Positions 41,046 to 51,304 of a stretch of 64,000 nucleotides of DNA are shown one piece after another. The notes beneath the pieces were generated by a model. That model ran no database searches, had not been told where the DNA came from, and saw only the letters and a program-made list of their open reading frames with translations. This DNA is from Craspedostauros australis (Eukaryota > Bacillariophyta > Bacillariophyceae > Mastogloiales > Achnanthaceae), in contig JAMXDE010000031.1 in the NCBI GenBank assembly GCA_026770025.1, positions 1 through 64,000 on the forward strand. Reading direction: 5' to 3'. A program made the translations under genes and the position numbers. Positions within the stretch are counted from its first letter, which is position 1. Every line of letters begins with the position of its first letter.

Positions 41046-43985
41046 TCATGTCCTGGTGACGCCGTCAGAGAGCAGCAGCGGAAAGCTGGATCGCAAACGA
41101 TTGAGATTGCCGCCGGCATCGGTGACCAAGTTGTGTGCTGGGACACCATGGATGGCGGATCCGATCAGCAAGGTCGATCGTTCCATCTTCTCGATCGGAT
41201 TCACGTTGTCCTGGATGACGGTGCCCATAACATCGTTCTCGAAGCAATGCGTGACGCAAACGAGGACGTGCAAGGACGAGCAATCGATGGACAGCGAACC
41301 GCTCCGGCTCAGCGCATCGAGGAGGTCGAAAGCCTTGTCCTTCTCCGTCTTGATTTCTGATGAAGTGAGGACCGATGATTCCGCTTTCGTCAGGAGGCTG
41401 GCCTTGCGTTTGCGAGTCCACGAGGCGGATGTCTTGATGATCGTGGATCGCAGAGCGTTGTCGGGGTCGTATTTCTCCATGGAGTCATCCAACATCTTCG
41501 GGATGAGAGTGAAGTCGATTTGCGTCGATGATGGTGCACTGCCGCCTGTCTCCCCCGTGCCTTCGCGAGCATTGGCAGTTACATCGGCGCTCGTGTTTGC
41601 GTCTGCAGCCATCTGCTGTGTTTGGTCGAGGGTAGTGATTTGTTGTTGGATGCCTGTTTCTGCGAACAGAGAAGCAGAAGCGGCAGAAGGCTCCATGGCA
41701 AGATCCATGGCATCCATGGCGACTTCTGGCATGGCCGCCCGGTACGAGGACATGACAGGCGCCGACATCTTCATCATTGCCCCCTTCTTTTTCATCTTCA
41801 TCCCTCCCCTCCCTGCAAAGGCTCCTTGCCGTGTTGACAGCGTTGAAGGTGCGGGTGCCGCTGATCCAAACGCCATCGGCGTTCTAGCCTTTTGCATCTC
41901 CAGTTCCATTTCGGCCTTCTTCCTCTCCTCGTCAAGTTGCTTCTTCTTCTCGGCTTCGATCACAGCCATGACGGCCTTTACGTGGGCCTTTACATTGCCG
42001 ACCTTACTGTGGACATCGGCGGTCGGCAACCCATCGAACGACAGCAAGTCGGACGGGACCTGGTACTCGATGAAGAGCTTCATGAGGTCCTGCATCATTT
42101 GCATCTCCTTGGCCAGGGCATCGGTCGGCAATCCCAACAGCTTCTCGAGCTGCGGCTTGATCTCGACGATGCAAACGCCGAACACGGAGGACTCCAGCTG
42201 CATGCTGCGGAATGCCTTGGCGAAGCGTTGTTGTTCCGGTGAAAGCGACTTGATGGCATCCTTGAACTCCTTCGCGGTGGGGAGCTCATCCAGCAGAAGC
42301 GGGATGATCAATTCATCCTTGTTTTGGACGATGATGGCGTCCTTGGGATTGAGTTTCGTGGGGCCCGCCATGTTGCCGACGATGAGGATGAAGGATGAGA
42401 ACTGGCGGGCGCGGGCGATGAGGTCGTAGCTTTTCTTGGTGTCTGCGAATCGGTGCTTCACCCACCCATGCAGGTTCATGTCACCGTTCAATTCGAGGGT
42501 GGTGGCCGCATTCAGCGGGATTTCCAGGACGCTGTCAGCCTCGACCTGCCGGCACAGAGTCTCGATCGATTCCATCTTTCCGTCGCTGTCGGGGGCTTCG
42601 ATGCTGAGCTGGCCCTCCGGCGAATGTTCCGGGCGTTGGATGGCGTGGCAGAAAGCTTGCGGTGGTCGGCTCAGAAGCTTGGCGTTGTGGTAGCTCATGA
42701 ATTGGTCCAGATCGTGCGACTCGACGGTCTTGCCGATGGCCGCCACCAGCTGGTTCTTCAGCATCTCCTCGATGAAACCCATGCCATGCACGTATTGCTG
42801 TTTCAGCAAGTCAACGTGATGGCAGAGCAAGACGACTGTTGCCTCCGAAGTTGATACCAATCGATCCAGCGTTTTTGCTGGGAACTGCGATGTCAATTTG
42901 GCAATCGCCTCCGTGATGGTTCTGATCTGCTCGTTGATGAGCTTTTGCATGTCCACGCTTGATAGCATCGGAGATTGTTTGCTGGCGCCGCTGCTGTTAT
43001 CGACCTCCATGCCGTCGTCGGTGGTAGCAGCAGCAGCAGCGTCTGTGGATGATGTTGTAGAAGTAGCCGGTTTCATGGAAAGCATGGATTGCTGTTCTGC
43101 GCCGCTGGGGTCGCTGCCGTCCGCGACACTCCCAGTTTCCTCCATCAATGGAAGAATGGGGCAGAAAATAGTGGACACGTCGATGGAGCGGAGCATGTTG
43201 ATGTTGCGTGGCTGTTCTTTGGCGGGATTGTGCATGGTGATGAACATCTCCACGCGATGCTCAAAGTGCGTGCTGACCTTGTGACACCAATCGCACAGTT
43301 CATCGAAGAACGCGAATGCGTCCTCGATCTGGGTGTTGCGCCGCGGCGTCTTCGTGTCCTTGGACTGACGATCGACCTTGAACTGTGCCGCCAGCAAATT
43401 GGTGTCGATCATCTTGAGCAACCAATTCAAGGAGATGTCGATTGGCGAATGATCAGTGCGGGGTGAAAGAGAAGGATCCTTGGTCTGCGTTACGATCATG
43501 ATGGTGCTTTTGCGTGATTTCAACGATGTCTTCGTGCCGGTAGCATCGTTTCCGGAATACAGGTAGATCTCCCACGACACTGTCACCCTCCAATGATATT
43601 CCTTGACCTTCTTGACGACGTTGTGAACGGTGGTCTTTTCAGTGGCTGCGAACATGGATCCTGATGTCTTGGTAGTCTCCTTGGTCTGGAAGCTCGTGTT
43701 GGATGGTACCTCGACGAGCTGCTCGCTGAGGAACTCGGCCGAATCGGATGCCTCGAATCGCAGAGTGGTCGTCTTGGAGGCATCGATTGCCTTGAGGATT
43801 TCCGTCGTCAAGCCAAGTCGCTCGAGGACGTTCGTGAATGAGATGATGGTGGTATTGGTGAGCAGATCGGCCATTTCGTACTTGTTATCGTACTCATGGT
43901 CAACCTCATCGGCAAGCTGGGGGTTGCGATCGACGTGAAGAATCCTTTCGACCGACTTGAGTGCTTTGCCGACTGCATAATGCAT
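41046..43985 (-). CDS. Large conserved protist protein of unknown function
   Basis: I place the start at the ATG at 43985 (MHYAVGKALKSVERILHVDRN), which gives 979 residues; upstream open sequence lacks coding character. The N-terminal half (about 30-260) has an alternating basic-hydrophobic pattern with LRFEASDSAEFLSEQ and YHWRVTVSWEIYLY. The middle has low-complexity Ser/Ala/Gln stretches. Residues about 690-720 form a charged helix (EAEKKKQLDEERKKAEME), followed by a Met/Lys/Gly patch (GRGGMKMKKKGAMMKM). The C-terminus ends with DLLDALSRSGSLSIDCSSLH, HCFENDVMGTVIQDNVNPIEK and LIGSAIHG, which I remember only as conserved among algal and protist proteins without function. No signal peptide or membrane helix. 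Confidence 0.7.
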   Translation of the reverse strand: MHYAVGKALKSVERILHVDRNPQLADEVDHEYDNKYEMADLLTNTTIISFTNVLERLGLTTEILKAIDASKTTTLRFEASDSAEFLSEQLVEVPSNTSFQTKETTKTSGSMFAATEKTTVHNVVKKVKEYHWRVTVSWEIYLYSGNDATGTKTSLKSRKSTIMIVTQTKDPSLSPRTDHSPIDISLNWLLKMIDTNLLAAQFKVDRQSKDTKTPRRNTQIEDAFAFFDELCDWCHKVSTHFEHRVEMFITMHNPAKEQPRNINMLRSIDVSTIFCPILPLMEETGSVADGSDPSGAEQQSMLSMKPATSTTSSTDAAAAATTDDGMEVDNSSGASKQSPMLSSVDMQKLINEQIRTITEAIAKLTSQFPAKTLDRLVSTSEATVVLLCHHVDLLKQQYVHGMGFIEEMLKNQLVAAIGKTVESHDLDQFMSYHNAKLLSRPPQAFCHAIQRPEHSPEGQLSIEAPDSDGKMESIETLCRQVEADSVLEIPLNAATTLELNGDMNLHGWVKHRFADTKKSYDLIARARQFSSFILIVGNMAGPTKLNPKDAIIVQNKDELIIPLLLDELPTAKEFKDAIKSLSPEQQRFAKAFRSMQLESSVFGVCIVEIKPQLEKLLGLPTDALAKEMQMMQDLMKLFIEYQVPSDLLSFDGLPTADVHSKVGNVKAHVKAVMAVIEAEKKKQLDEERKKAEMELEMQKARTPMAFGSAAPAPSTLSTRQGAFAGRGGMKMKKKGAMMKMSAPVMSSYRAAMPEVAMDAMDLAMEPSAASASLFAETGIQQQITTLDQTQQMAADANTSADVTANAREGTGETGGSAPSSTQIDFTLIPKMLDDSMEKYDPDNALRSTIIKTSASWTRKRKASLLTKAESSVLTSSEIKTEKDKAFDLLDALSRSGSLSIDCSSLHVLVCVTHCFENDVMGTVIQDNVNPIEKMERSTLLIGSAIHGVPAHNLVTDAGGNLNRLRSSFPLLLSDGVTRT

Positions 43986-45318
43986 GGTGTGGGATATAGG
44001 GTGATGGTTGCATAAGGTATACGTAAGATATTCGGAAGGTATAGAGTGGAGTGTTCGGAAGCGTTGTGTCGGGTGAAAGGCAGGCAGGTAGCAGGTCAGT
44101 CGAGTACATGATGTCAAGGGGTGCACAGTGCGGACAAGTTGGAGAATGACACATTGAGAAACGCATAATTTCGGCGCCATTGTGAAAGGGATTGTTTGCA
44201 GCATCATCGCGAAGGCGTCTGAAAAGGCATGATTGGAGGCAATAACACCTTCATGGCCGCTTCCATCGATCGCAACAGAGCCATGCAAATCGATGGCAAC
44301 AGATCCATGCGAATCGACAAATCGACAAATCACCAAACGAAGAAGTGCGACCAACTGCCCCATTGCAATTCGCAACCGCTGCTTTGGTGCTGGCATTCAT
44401 GCCAAGGCTTCGATGGTACGGGTATTGACATCACTGCACCTTCACTCACCATCGCGACGGAATTGATGATCGTAATACTCGTTGTACTTCATGGTGCTCG
44501 AGCTTGAGGGTGTTTCTGGTTGTGGTGGAGTCGTGGTGGTGTTGTGTTTGAGTTGTTCGGTCTTTCGATTTGTGTGGATGCTCCTCTCTTTCTCTGTTTG
44601 TGATGTCGGTATGGATGGGTGCAGATTTCGTCGTCCCTGTCGTTGCTTCTCTCTCTCTCTCTGCGTGCGGTGTGTTGCATTTGGTTGCCTTTTGACCATC
44701 TCCTCCTTCTCCTTTCCTCTTCTTCTGTCGTGCGTTTTTGGATTCGTTTTGTTTCTCACGGAAGAGGATTTGGATCTCGAAGATCCACGAATCAACCCAC
44801 GGAGTCGTGGCTCGTTGTCACGATGGCGGGTTTGGGAATGCTTGTTGGTGGTGTCGCTTCCTTCGAGCGAACATCGTGGAAGTTGCTAACATCATCATGG
44901 CTTCATCCATTATCGTTTGTGCACGACGTGGCTTGCACGAGCATGCGTGTCAACCGTGCTGAGCGCGAGTATAGTAGTCGTAACTATCATTAGGGCAGTA
45001 CTTATCGGTATGATACGATAGCATACGGCTGCGAGCAGAGCACAACGCTGCCAAAGTCAGACGTGGTTCACGAATGAATGATCCAACACATGAATGACTG
45101 TTTCCTCCACCCAGCACTCTGACACCGTCGGTTTCTCTGGATTGCAACATCGCGTCCTGCACAACCGATAACTCGTCATCGATTTGTGCAAATCACGCCA
45201 TGCCATTCTCTCCCGTTCTCTCTCCCACTTCACCCCATTCGTCACCCGATGTTCAACGACAAGAGAGACTGACTAGCAGAGTACGCCCATCCATGCAGCC
45301 ATCCATCCCGCACGCCCA
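43986..45318. other. Intergenic; no gene recognised
   Basis: Short minus-strand frames rich in Arg/Lys/Thr (44442-44795) and Val/Leu-rich plus-strand shadows. No domain is visible. Some of 43986-44200 is probably the 5' UTR/promoter of the large minus-strand gene. Confidence 0.4.
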
Positions 45319-47079
45319 TCAGTACCTCCGATCCATTCCCCCCATCAGACGATACGTCTGCCGCAGCAGAATCTGAAATGCCCGATACGTTTCCACCATG
45401 TCCCGGTCGACGCGTTGTCGCCGACGTTCGGCATACACGCGCACCAAATGGCGGATGCCGATGAAAGCCAGGACGACCAGCACCCCATACACCACAGGCC
45501 TCGCCACGCGCAGGAAGGCCTCTTCTTTGGCGGCGTAGATGAACTCGCAATCCTCCATGTTGCGCGACCAAAAGGCGCGATCTCCGTGATACGTGATGCG
45601 AGAGCAGATCTCGGATAGCTGCGCGCCTTCCCATCCGATCATGTAGGGACCGTACCGATACAGCTCGCGCAGTGGGAGGTCGAAAAGGAAGTTGTACGTC
45701 TGCGTCACGGCCAGCAACAGGTATTCCATGATCTCTGGTCCGAACTCGATGACACCGTAGCAGGCACCGAGGGTCAACAACATCATCAGGAGTCCTACCG
45801 ATCGCCACCGCGGTGTCGGCGGAGGGTGTGCTCTGTAGTTGGGATAATTGACCGAGTAGACATCCTTGGTGTGGTTGGAGTCCGCCTGCAGCAGGTATTC
45901 CAAGGAATGAAAGACGTAATCGCGTTCGCGGAACATGCCGACGATGGGATCGGGGATCATTTGCTGGTACTGGAAAAATGCCTGATGGATGCAACGTCCC
46001 ACGCTTTCGGGTGTCATGCTGGGGAAGATGCAAATGCGCAGCACGCGCCCGGTTCGGGGGCATCGTACTTGGAGGAACCATTCGTGGTTGTCTTCTTGAG
46101 GGTGATGCGGTTGGTGTTGTTGCGGTTGCTGCTGACGTTGCTGCTGTGCCACAGTCAAGTTGGTCCCGCCGAGCTGATTCCGTCGACCTCGATTGCGAAG
46201 TTGCTGGGGCGACGGGCTGCGACGGCGTTGCGATAATCTGCTCGTATTCTGCATACTCCTGCTTCGCGTGTTTCGAGGTGACGGTTCGCTGTTGGTCTCC
46301 ACACGTTGTTTCAGTTGCGGCTGCTGCTGATGTTGCTGATTGTGGTTGTGGGAGCGATCATCTGCGTTGTTTGTGTTGTTGTTATCATTGCGTTCACGAA
46401 CCTGGCCATGAATATGGTTATCGACTGCATCCTGAAATACATCGTCATGTGTGTCATCCGTTTGCGTGACGTCGGAACGAATTGGTTGCTGTTGTACAGC
46501 CATTGGTGAACCAACATTTGAGGGCGAAGCCTGTTGAGGCCAGATTTCTCCGCGCCGCTGTTGCAATCGTTGCTGTTGTGGAGAAGAAGGGAGATGCGAT
46601 GTTGGAGAAACATCCACGCTGGCATCCGGCCCTTTGGCGTTCCCGTCCTTGGCGGTTGCCGTTTGAGGTGCTGCGCTTTTCAGAGAGCGTCGTGGCGACT
46701 GCGTTTGCGCATGCCTTTGAGCCGCGGCAGCAGTTGGCGTCGGGATGATTCGAGAGGGGGACGTTGGAGGTGACATGCCAGGCTGGTTTGTTCGTCGACG
46801 AGCCCTTGGCAACGGCGGCGGTGGCGGAGGTCGCTTCGTGCCGCCAAGGCGAACCGTCTGAGTCGCCGCCAACTTCGAAGGGTTTGTTGCTTTCACTTCT
46901 GTGGCTGTGGCCACTGTGGACGTTACGGCCCTCTCATTGTTCGCATGGTGGCCACTTGCGCTCGTCGCCACATCTTCATCGGCGTTGCCTCCGGTGTTGC
47001 CTCCGGTGTTGCCACCAGTGGTGGCTTCAGCAGAGTCAAACCACGATGATTGCGGCTGCGAGCTTCTTGTCAGGGCCAT
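45319..47079 (-). CDS. Membrane protein with long disordered N-terminus and two C-terminal helices
   Basis: From the ATG at 47079 the product has 586 residues. The first 320 or so are disordered: GGN repeats, a proline run (PPPPPPLPRARRR), Gln/Asn/His-rich tracts and Arg-Ser blocks. A folded region starts at about 345 (HEWFLQVRCPRTGRVLRICIF, then CIHQAFFQYQQMIPDPIVGM). Two membrane helices follow: VGLLMMLLTLGACYGVIEFG at about 440 and VVYGVLVVLAFIGIRHLV at about 540, with a charged Arg-rich tail. No family is recognised. It is divergent from galactokinase, so a shared promoter region lies between 47080 and the galactokinase start. Confidence 0.65.
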   Translation of the reverse strand: MALTRSSQPQSSWFDSAEATTGGNTGGNTGGNADEDVATSASGHHANNERAVTSTVATATEVKATNPSKLAATQTVRLGGTKRPPPPPPLPRARRRTNQPGMSPPTSPSRIIPTPTAAAAQRHAQTQSPRRSLKSAAPQTATAKDGNAKGPDASVDVSPTSHLPSSPQQQRLQQRRGEIWPQQASPSNVGSPMAVQQQPIRSDVTQTDDTHDDVFQDAVDNHIHGQVRERNDNNNTNNADDRSHNHNQQHQQQPQLKQRVETNSEPSPRNTRSRSMQNTSRLSQRRRSPSPQQLRNRGRRNQLGGTNLTVAQQQRQQQPQQHQPHHPQEDNHEWFLQVRCPRTGRVLRICIFPSMTPESVGRCIHQAFFQYQQMIPDPIVGMFRERDYVFHSLEYLLQADSNHTKDVYSVNYPNYRAHPPPTPRWRSVGLLMMLLTLGACYGVIEFGPEIMEYLLLAVTQTYNFLFDLPLRELYRYGPYMIGWEGAQLSEICSRITYHGDRAFWSRNMEDCEFIYAAKEEAFLRVARPVVYGVLVVLAFIGIRHLVRVYAERRRQRVDRDMVETYRAFQILLRQTYRLMGGMDRRY

Positions 47080-47727
47080 CTCTGCTCGTGCGCTCTCCCA
47101 CCGACTCAAGCTGCTTCTGCGGGAATCTAGGACCACTATTGTATAATATAATTGAATGTATTGTATGTTTTGGCGTGAATTGCAATGAGTCCATTCCCAA
47201 CACATGTGTTGCCACCTTCAACAAGTGCTTTCGTTTCGACACAGCATTCACCATTTCCAACAACAACGAGAGGAGTCGTGCATTTGCTCATTGTTGTGAC
47301 ATGTTCCTCTCGTCGCCAAAACTCACCCACAAGTCGTCCGACCCCTTCGACCAACAACCACTCATATTTTTTGGCGCGGATTGACAGCTTCGACTCAATT
47401 GTGTCTGTTGACACGAAACAGATTCTTCGCATCAACGCAAACATCAACATCAACATCAAAACCGAAATCCATCCAACAACGATGAACGGAACCATCACAA
47501 CCAACAAGCAACGAACGAAGGACTTGGTACACACGATGCTCATTTCATTCCCAAAGGCACTCCTTGTTAGCTGGTTGTCCTTCGGATCGGGGCATTCAAG
47601 CAAGACAACCTGCACGTGGACAATCACTCACCGCTGTACTCGTGCTTTTACTTTCGACTCCAGTCGCAGGCATCGATCCATTCATACCAATACACGCAGC
47701 AGTGCTGTGAACAGGAAACCGATCACC
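47080..47727. promoter_or_regulatory. Intergenic region between divergent genes (membrane protein and galactokinase)
   Basis: The gene ending at 45319 starts at 47079 going left, and galactokinase starts at 47482 or 47728 going right. The 400-650 bp between are expected to hold both promoters. No core promoter motif can be defended by eye; a TATA-like TATAATATAATTG lies at about 47142-47154. Confidence 0.35.
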
Positions 47728-49140
47728 ATGAGCAACTCTGAAGCTTCAGTTGACGCAGTTGGCACAGTTGACAACTTCAATCAAGTGCAATTGTCCAACA
47801 CTCAACTTTCGGATTCCATCGTGACGCTCGTGGAAAGAGCCAAGCAGAGGTACCAGGCATGCTTCGGAGGCGATGACGAGACAACAACGCAATCATCCCC
47901 ATCAGCAGCTCGCAATGCCCACATCGTTGCAGCACCGGGCCGCGTCAACCTCATTGGCGAACATACAGACTACACGGGCGGTTTCGTGCTGCCGCTGGCG
48001 ATTGATTACTGCACGGTGATTTACGGTGTGGGGACGATGGAGGACTGCGAGGATGACCAGCCGTCAGCAATGCTTCGCTTCACCAGCTGCAATCGAGACG
48101 ACAGCGCGACGCAGGCGGCACTGACGGTCGTCAGCATCGACAGCCAGAGTGCGCCGCCCACGTCGGTCGAGTGGACAACGTACGTGGTCGGTACTGTATT
48201 TCAGTACCTTGCGGACCTGCAAGCGATCGGCGGAGATCAGAAGGGCAAGCGGCTCAAGCTTAGGTTCGCCATCGCCGGCGACGTGCCTCTGGGATCCGGA
48301 CTTTCCAGCAGCGCCTCCTTGGAGGTTGCGACGGCGCGATTTGTGGAGTGCATTCTGGGAGATCGAGCCTTCGGCGCAGAACGAACGGCAGATGACTTCA
48401 TCGCCGCGAAGACCCGTGCCCTGCGATGCCAGAAAGCCGAAAATGAATGGTGCAACTCACCCTGCGGTATCATGGATCAGTACGTCTCCAGCGCCGCCAA
48501 CGCGGGCACGTTGCTTTGCATCGATTGCCGGTCGTTGCAATACCAACCCACCAAGATGGCCTCGACTTCCGATCCCCCCGTCTTGGTCGTCACCAATTCC
48601 AATGTGCAGCACGACATCGCTGGCGGCGAGTATCCCGTCCGCGTGGCGCAATGCCAAACGGCCACGAAGGCCCTGTCGCAGATCAATGCCAAGATCGAGT
48701 CACTGCGTGATGCCACCCTACAGGACGTGGATGCCGCCAAGGACCGCATGGACGCCGTCAGCTATAACCGCGCCAAGCACGTTGTGACGGAGAATCAGCG
48801 CACCGTCGATGCCAAGGCCGCTTTGGAGGCTGGCGATTGGGATCGCGTCGGCAATCTCATGAATCAGAGCCACGCCAGCATGAAGGATGATTACGAAGTC
48901 AGCTGCGAGGAGATTGACGTGCTGGTGGACCTCGCACAGGCCTTCGAGGGCGTGTACGGGAGTCGGTTGACGGGTGGTGGCTTCGGCGGTTGCACGGTCA
49001 CGTTGGTACGCAAGGATCGAGCGGATGCGTTGATGCAGCATCTTCGGCTGGAGTACAAGGCCAAGACCGAAAAGGACTGCGTCTGCTTTGTCACCAGTCC
49101 TGCGGTTGGCGTTCGAGTTCTTGGAACGGATCGACTATGA
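47728..49140 (+). CDS. GALK: Galactokinase (GHMP kinase)
   Basis: Transfers phosphate from ATP to galactose, the first step of the Leloir pathway, in the cytosol. All GHMP motifs are present: the signature APGRVNLIGEHTDYTGGFVL (about residues 73-92) with substrate-binding Glu-His-Asp, the ATP loop PLGSGLSSSASLEVA (about 188-202), CGIMDQYVSSAAN with the catalytic Asp, and the C-terminal GGGFGGCTVTLV. The start at 47728 (ACCATGAGC context) gives 470 residues, about 80 more than bacterial enzymes. An in-frame ATG at 47482 would add an 82-residue Ser/Thr/Arg-rich leader that might be an organelle signal; I cannot exclude it. No intron. The frame is open further upstream but without coding character. 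Confidence 0.9.
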   Translation: MSNSEASVDAVGTVDNFNQVQLSNTQLSDSIVTLVERAKQRYQACFGGDDETTTQSSPSAARNAHIVAAPGRVNLIGEHTDYTGGFVLPLAIDYCTVIYGVGTMEDCEDDQPSAMLRFTSCNRDDSATQAALTVVSIDSQSAPPTSVEWTTYVVGTVFQYLADLQAIGGDQKGKRLKLRFAIAGDVPLGSGLSSSASLEVATARFVECILGDRAFGAERTADDFIAAKTRALRCQKAENEWCNSPCGIMDQYVSSAANAGTLLCIDCRSLQYQPTKMASTSDPPVLVVTNSNVQHDIAGGEYPVRVAQCQTATKALSQINAKIESLRDATLQDVDAAKDRMDAVSYNRAKHVVTENQRTVDAKAALEAGDWDRVGNLMNQSHASMKDDYEVSCEEIDVLVDLAQAFEGVYGSRLTGGGFGGCTVTLVRKDRADALMQHLRLEYKAKTEKDCVCFVTSPAVGVRVLGTDRL

Positions 49141-49374
49141 TGGATACATGTGAGTTAGCATGTTTGCTCTGGAAGGAGCAGAAGAGCAGGAGCAGCAGAG
49201 CAGGCTGCATAGTGAAGACGCACGACAGAGGATATAGTATTCTCAAATTCGACCATAGTACTTGCACGTGAATGATGAATGATACGTAAGGACGAACAAA
49301 AAGTGACTGCATAGAAGTTCGACGGAATTTTCGACGAAGCGCAGTCCATCTCTATCATACTCAGACGGTCTCTA

Positions 49375-50763
49375 TCACAGCTTTTCGAGAATGCTCGTGG
49401 TGATGGCTTGCAAGGACTGGAATCTCGATAGCGTTGACTCTGTCATGGACTTCTGCGACCCTGCATCATCTTGTCGCTGCTCCTTGGTTTGTTGCTCGAT
49501 CTGCAATTGACGACCTTGTCTGATCGCACTTTTCAGCGTCTTCTCTTTCCAATCCCAAAAGTTGGGATGGAACTGCAGACGGTAGGCTTCCTCTGCCTCT
49601 GCCTTGTCTCTATCCTGTGGCTGCTGTTGCTGCTGTTGGAGGCGGTGCTTGGCGCGACTTGTCGCACCATCGACCACACCTTTCAAAGATGTGCTCATTG
49701 CACGCATTGTGTCATCTTGGTCGGCCGCATTTGCATTTCCACTTGCGTCTCGTGATGATGCCGCCGTTACCGCTGTTGTTGATGTTGATGCTGTTGTTGT
49801 CGATATCACCCTCCGTTTCTTCGCTCCATGCATTCCATTCGCACCATCCACACCATTTGCTTTGCTCTGCACCTTCTTGTTCCCCAATTCATGCCGCAGG
49901 GATTCGCAGTGCTTCAAGATCTCTTTGAACAACGACGGCGTGAATGCGATAGAAGCAGCGATGATGTCGTCGATGTCGAGCGTCGTCTTTTCTCGGTCCT
50001 CCGACGACTGCTTCGTTGCCACCGCCAACACTCGCTCCTTGTTGGCGACCAGGTAGAAGCATGCCGCCTCGTAGGCATCTTGATATCGGATCATGTCATG
50101 CAGCTGGCGTCCGGCATCGCGTCCCAACGAACGGGCGTGTTCAATGAGGTCCTGGAACAGCTGCTGCGCCTGGTTTGAGAAAGCGATTGGATCATTGACG
50201 ACAGCACCCAGCTTGATGGCCAATGCAGGGATAGAGGATTGCCTCAATCCATTGCGCGTGTGCTGGCGTGTGCGCGGTTGTGGGGACGATGTTGCTGCCA
50301 ACTTTGTTGCCGCTGTCTTTGCTGCTGTTGAAGAAGTTGCGGTCTTGGATGCAGACGATGAGGACAGAACGGACTTGGCTCGCTGCTGCGATGATCGGGA
50401 GGATGCGGACGACGCCCTTTGAGATCTTGCCTGCTGCATCATCGCATCTTGGGCTCCGTATGAAACCTGCCGAAAGTTGCCAATGTGTTTGTGGTACTGC
50501 GTGAACTTCTTGTCGTTCATGCAGGCTGCCTTGGCAAGGAGCTTCATGGGGATGCGCAGGCCGCCCGCCTCCCTCGCGACGTATTCCAATAGCGCCGCGG
50601 CCCGGCCCAGCTCCTGGTCGGACTTGCCGAACGTCCCCAGACGATGACGGATCTTCATCGCGCGCACTTCATTCTGCGTTTGGCCCACCACGTTCTTCGT
50701 GACCTTGTGTGTCAAGGAGACCGACTTCACGACGGATTGGACAGGATCGTACAGCACTGGCAT
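49375..50763 (-). CDS. ORC6: Probable origin recognition complex subunit 6
   Basis: The 462-residue product has two helical regions resembling the cyclin/TFIIB-like folds of ORC6: residues about 45-95 (ELGRAAALLEYVAREAGGL, KLLAKAACMNDKKFTQY) and about 185-290 (RQLHDMIRYQDAYEAACFYLVANKE). A Ser/Ala-rich basic linker separates them. Near the C-terminus, HPNFWDWKEKTLKSAIRQGR resembles the short C-terminal helix of ORC6 that holds a Trp-x-x-Lys core and contacts other ORC subunits. ORC6 helps load the replicative helicase at origins. Low-complexity Gln and Ser stretches fill the rest. The identification is by motif pattern and could be a different TFIIB-like protein. Divergent from the kinesin gene. 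Confidence 0.55.
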   Translation of the reverse strand: MPVLYDPVQSVVKSVSLTHKVTKNVVGQTQNEVRAMKIRHRLGTFGKSDQELGRAAALLEYVAREAGGLRIPMKLLAKAACMNDKKFTQYHKHIGNFRQVSYGAQDAMMQQARSQRASSASSRSSQQRAKSVLSSSSASKTATSSTAAKTAATKLAATSSPQPRTRQHTRNGLRQSSIPALAIKLGAVVNDPIAFSNQAQQLFQDLIEHARSLGRDAGRQLHDMIRYQDAYEAACFYLVANKERVLAVATKQSSEDREKTTLDIDDIIAASIAFTPSLFKEILKHCESLRHELGNKKVQSKANGVDGANGMHGAKKRRVISTTTASTSTTAVTAASSRDASGNANAADQDDTMRAMSTSLKGVVDGATSRAKHRLQQQQQQPQDRDKAEAEEAYRLQFHPNFWDWKEKTLKSAIRQGRQLQIEQQTKEQRQDDAGSQKSMTESTLSRFQSLQAITTSILEKL

Positions 50764-51304
50764 GTTGCTTTGGTGAGCATCTGAGAGAGTTCAGCGGAAG
50801 GGAGCTTTGTCGGCCAGCACCAATGCTCTGTGCTGCAGTTGGATGCGATGGAATGCGATGGAATGTGAGCGGAAGTGAGCAATCACGATGACGTCCTTGG
50901 CTTTCTCCCACCGTCGACCAAAGATCGGTAATTGTTGGTTGGAAATTTGACACCAGCCCTGCGAAGGCCAGGACGAAATATAACGGTTATAACGCTTTTG
51001 TACGTTTTCTGCGAACACGACTCCGATTTGAATTTCCATGACTGATTCACGTGACAACATTTTGCCACGCGCAATGTTGCGTCTTGTTTCACCTTCGTTG
51101 GAGATTTACGTCATAGCCACCTGCGGTGTTGATGGCTTCGTTGGTTGCGGAGAGAATCGGAAGCAACTGCTTCCCATACACTTGGTGCACAATTGAAACA
51201 CAATTGAAACACAATTGACCACAACAACAACAACAGCAGCAACATCAGCAACATCAGCAACATCAGCAAACGCAGCTCAGCGCAAGAAGAGACGAGACGA
51301 GACC
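50764..51304. promoter_or_regulatory. Divergent intergenic region between ORC6-like and kinesin genes
   Basis: 541 bp between two start codons facing away from each other. The kinesin side has an ACAACAACAACAGCAGCAACATCAGCA leader just before the ATG. Both genes act in the cell cycle, so shared control is possible, but no site can be named. Confidence 0.35.

Noticed and set aside
41035..42429. 464-codon plus-strand ORF opposite the large conserved gene
   Set aside because: Shadow of the 979-residue minus-strand gene, which shows the conserved motifs.
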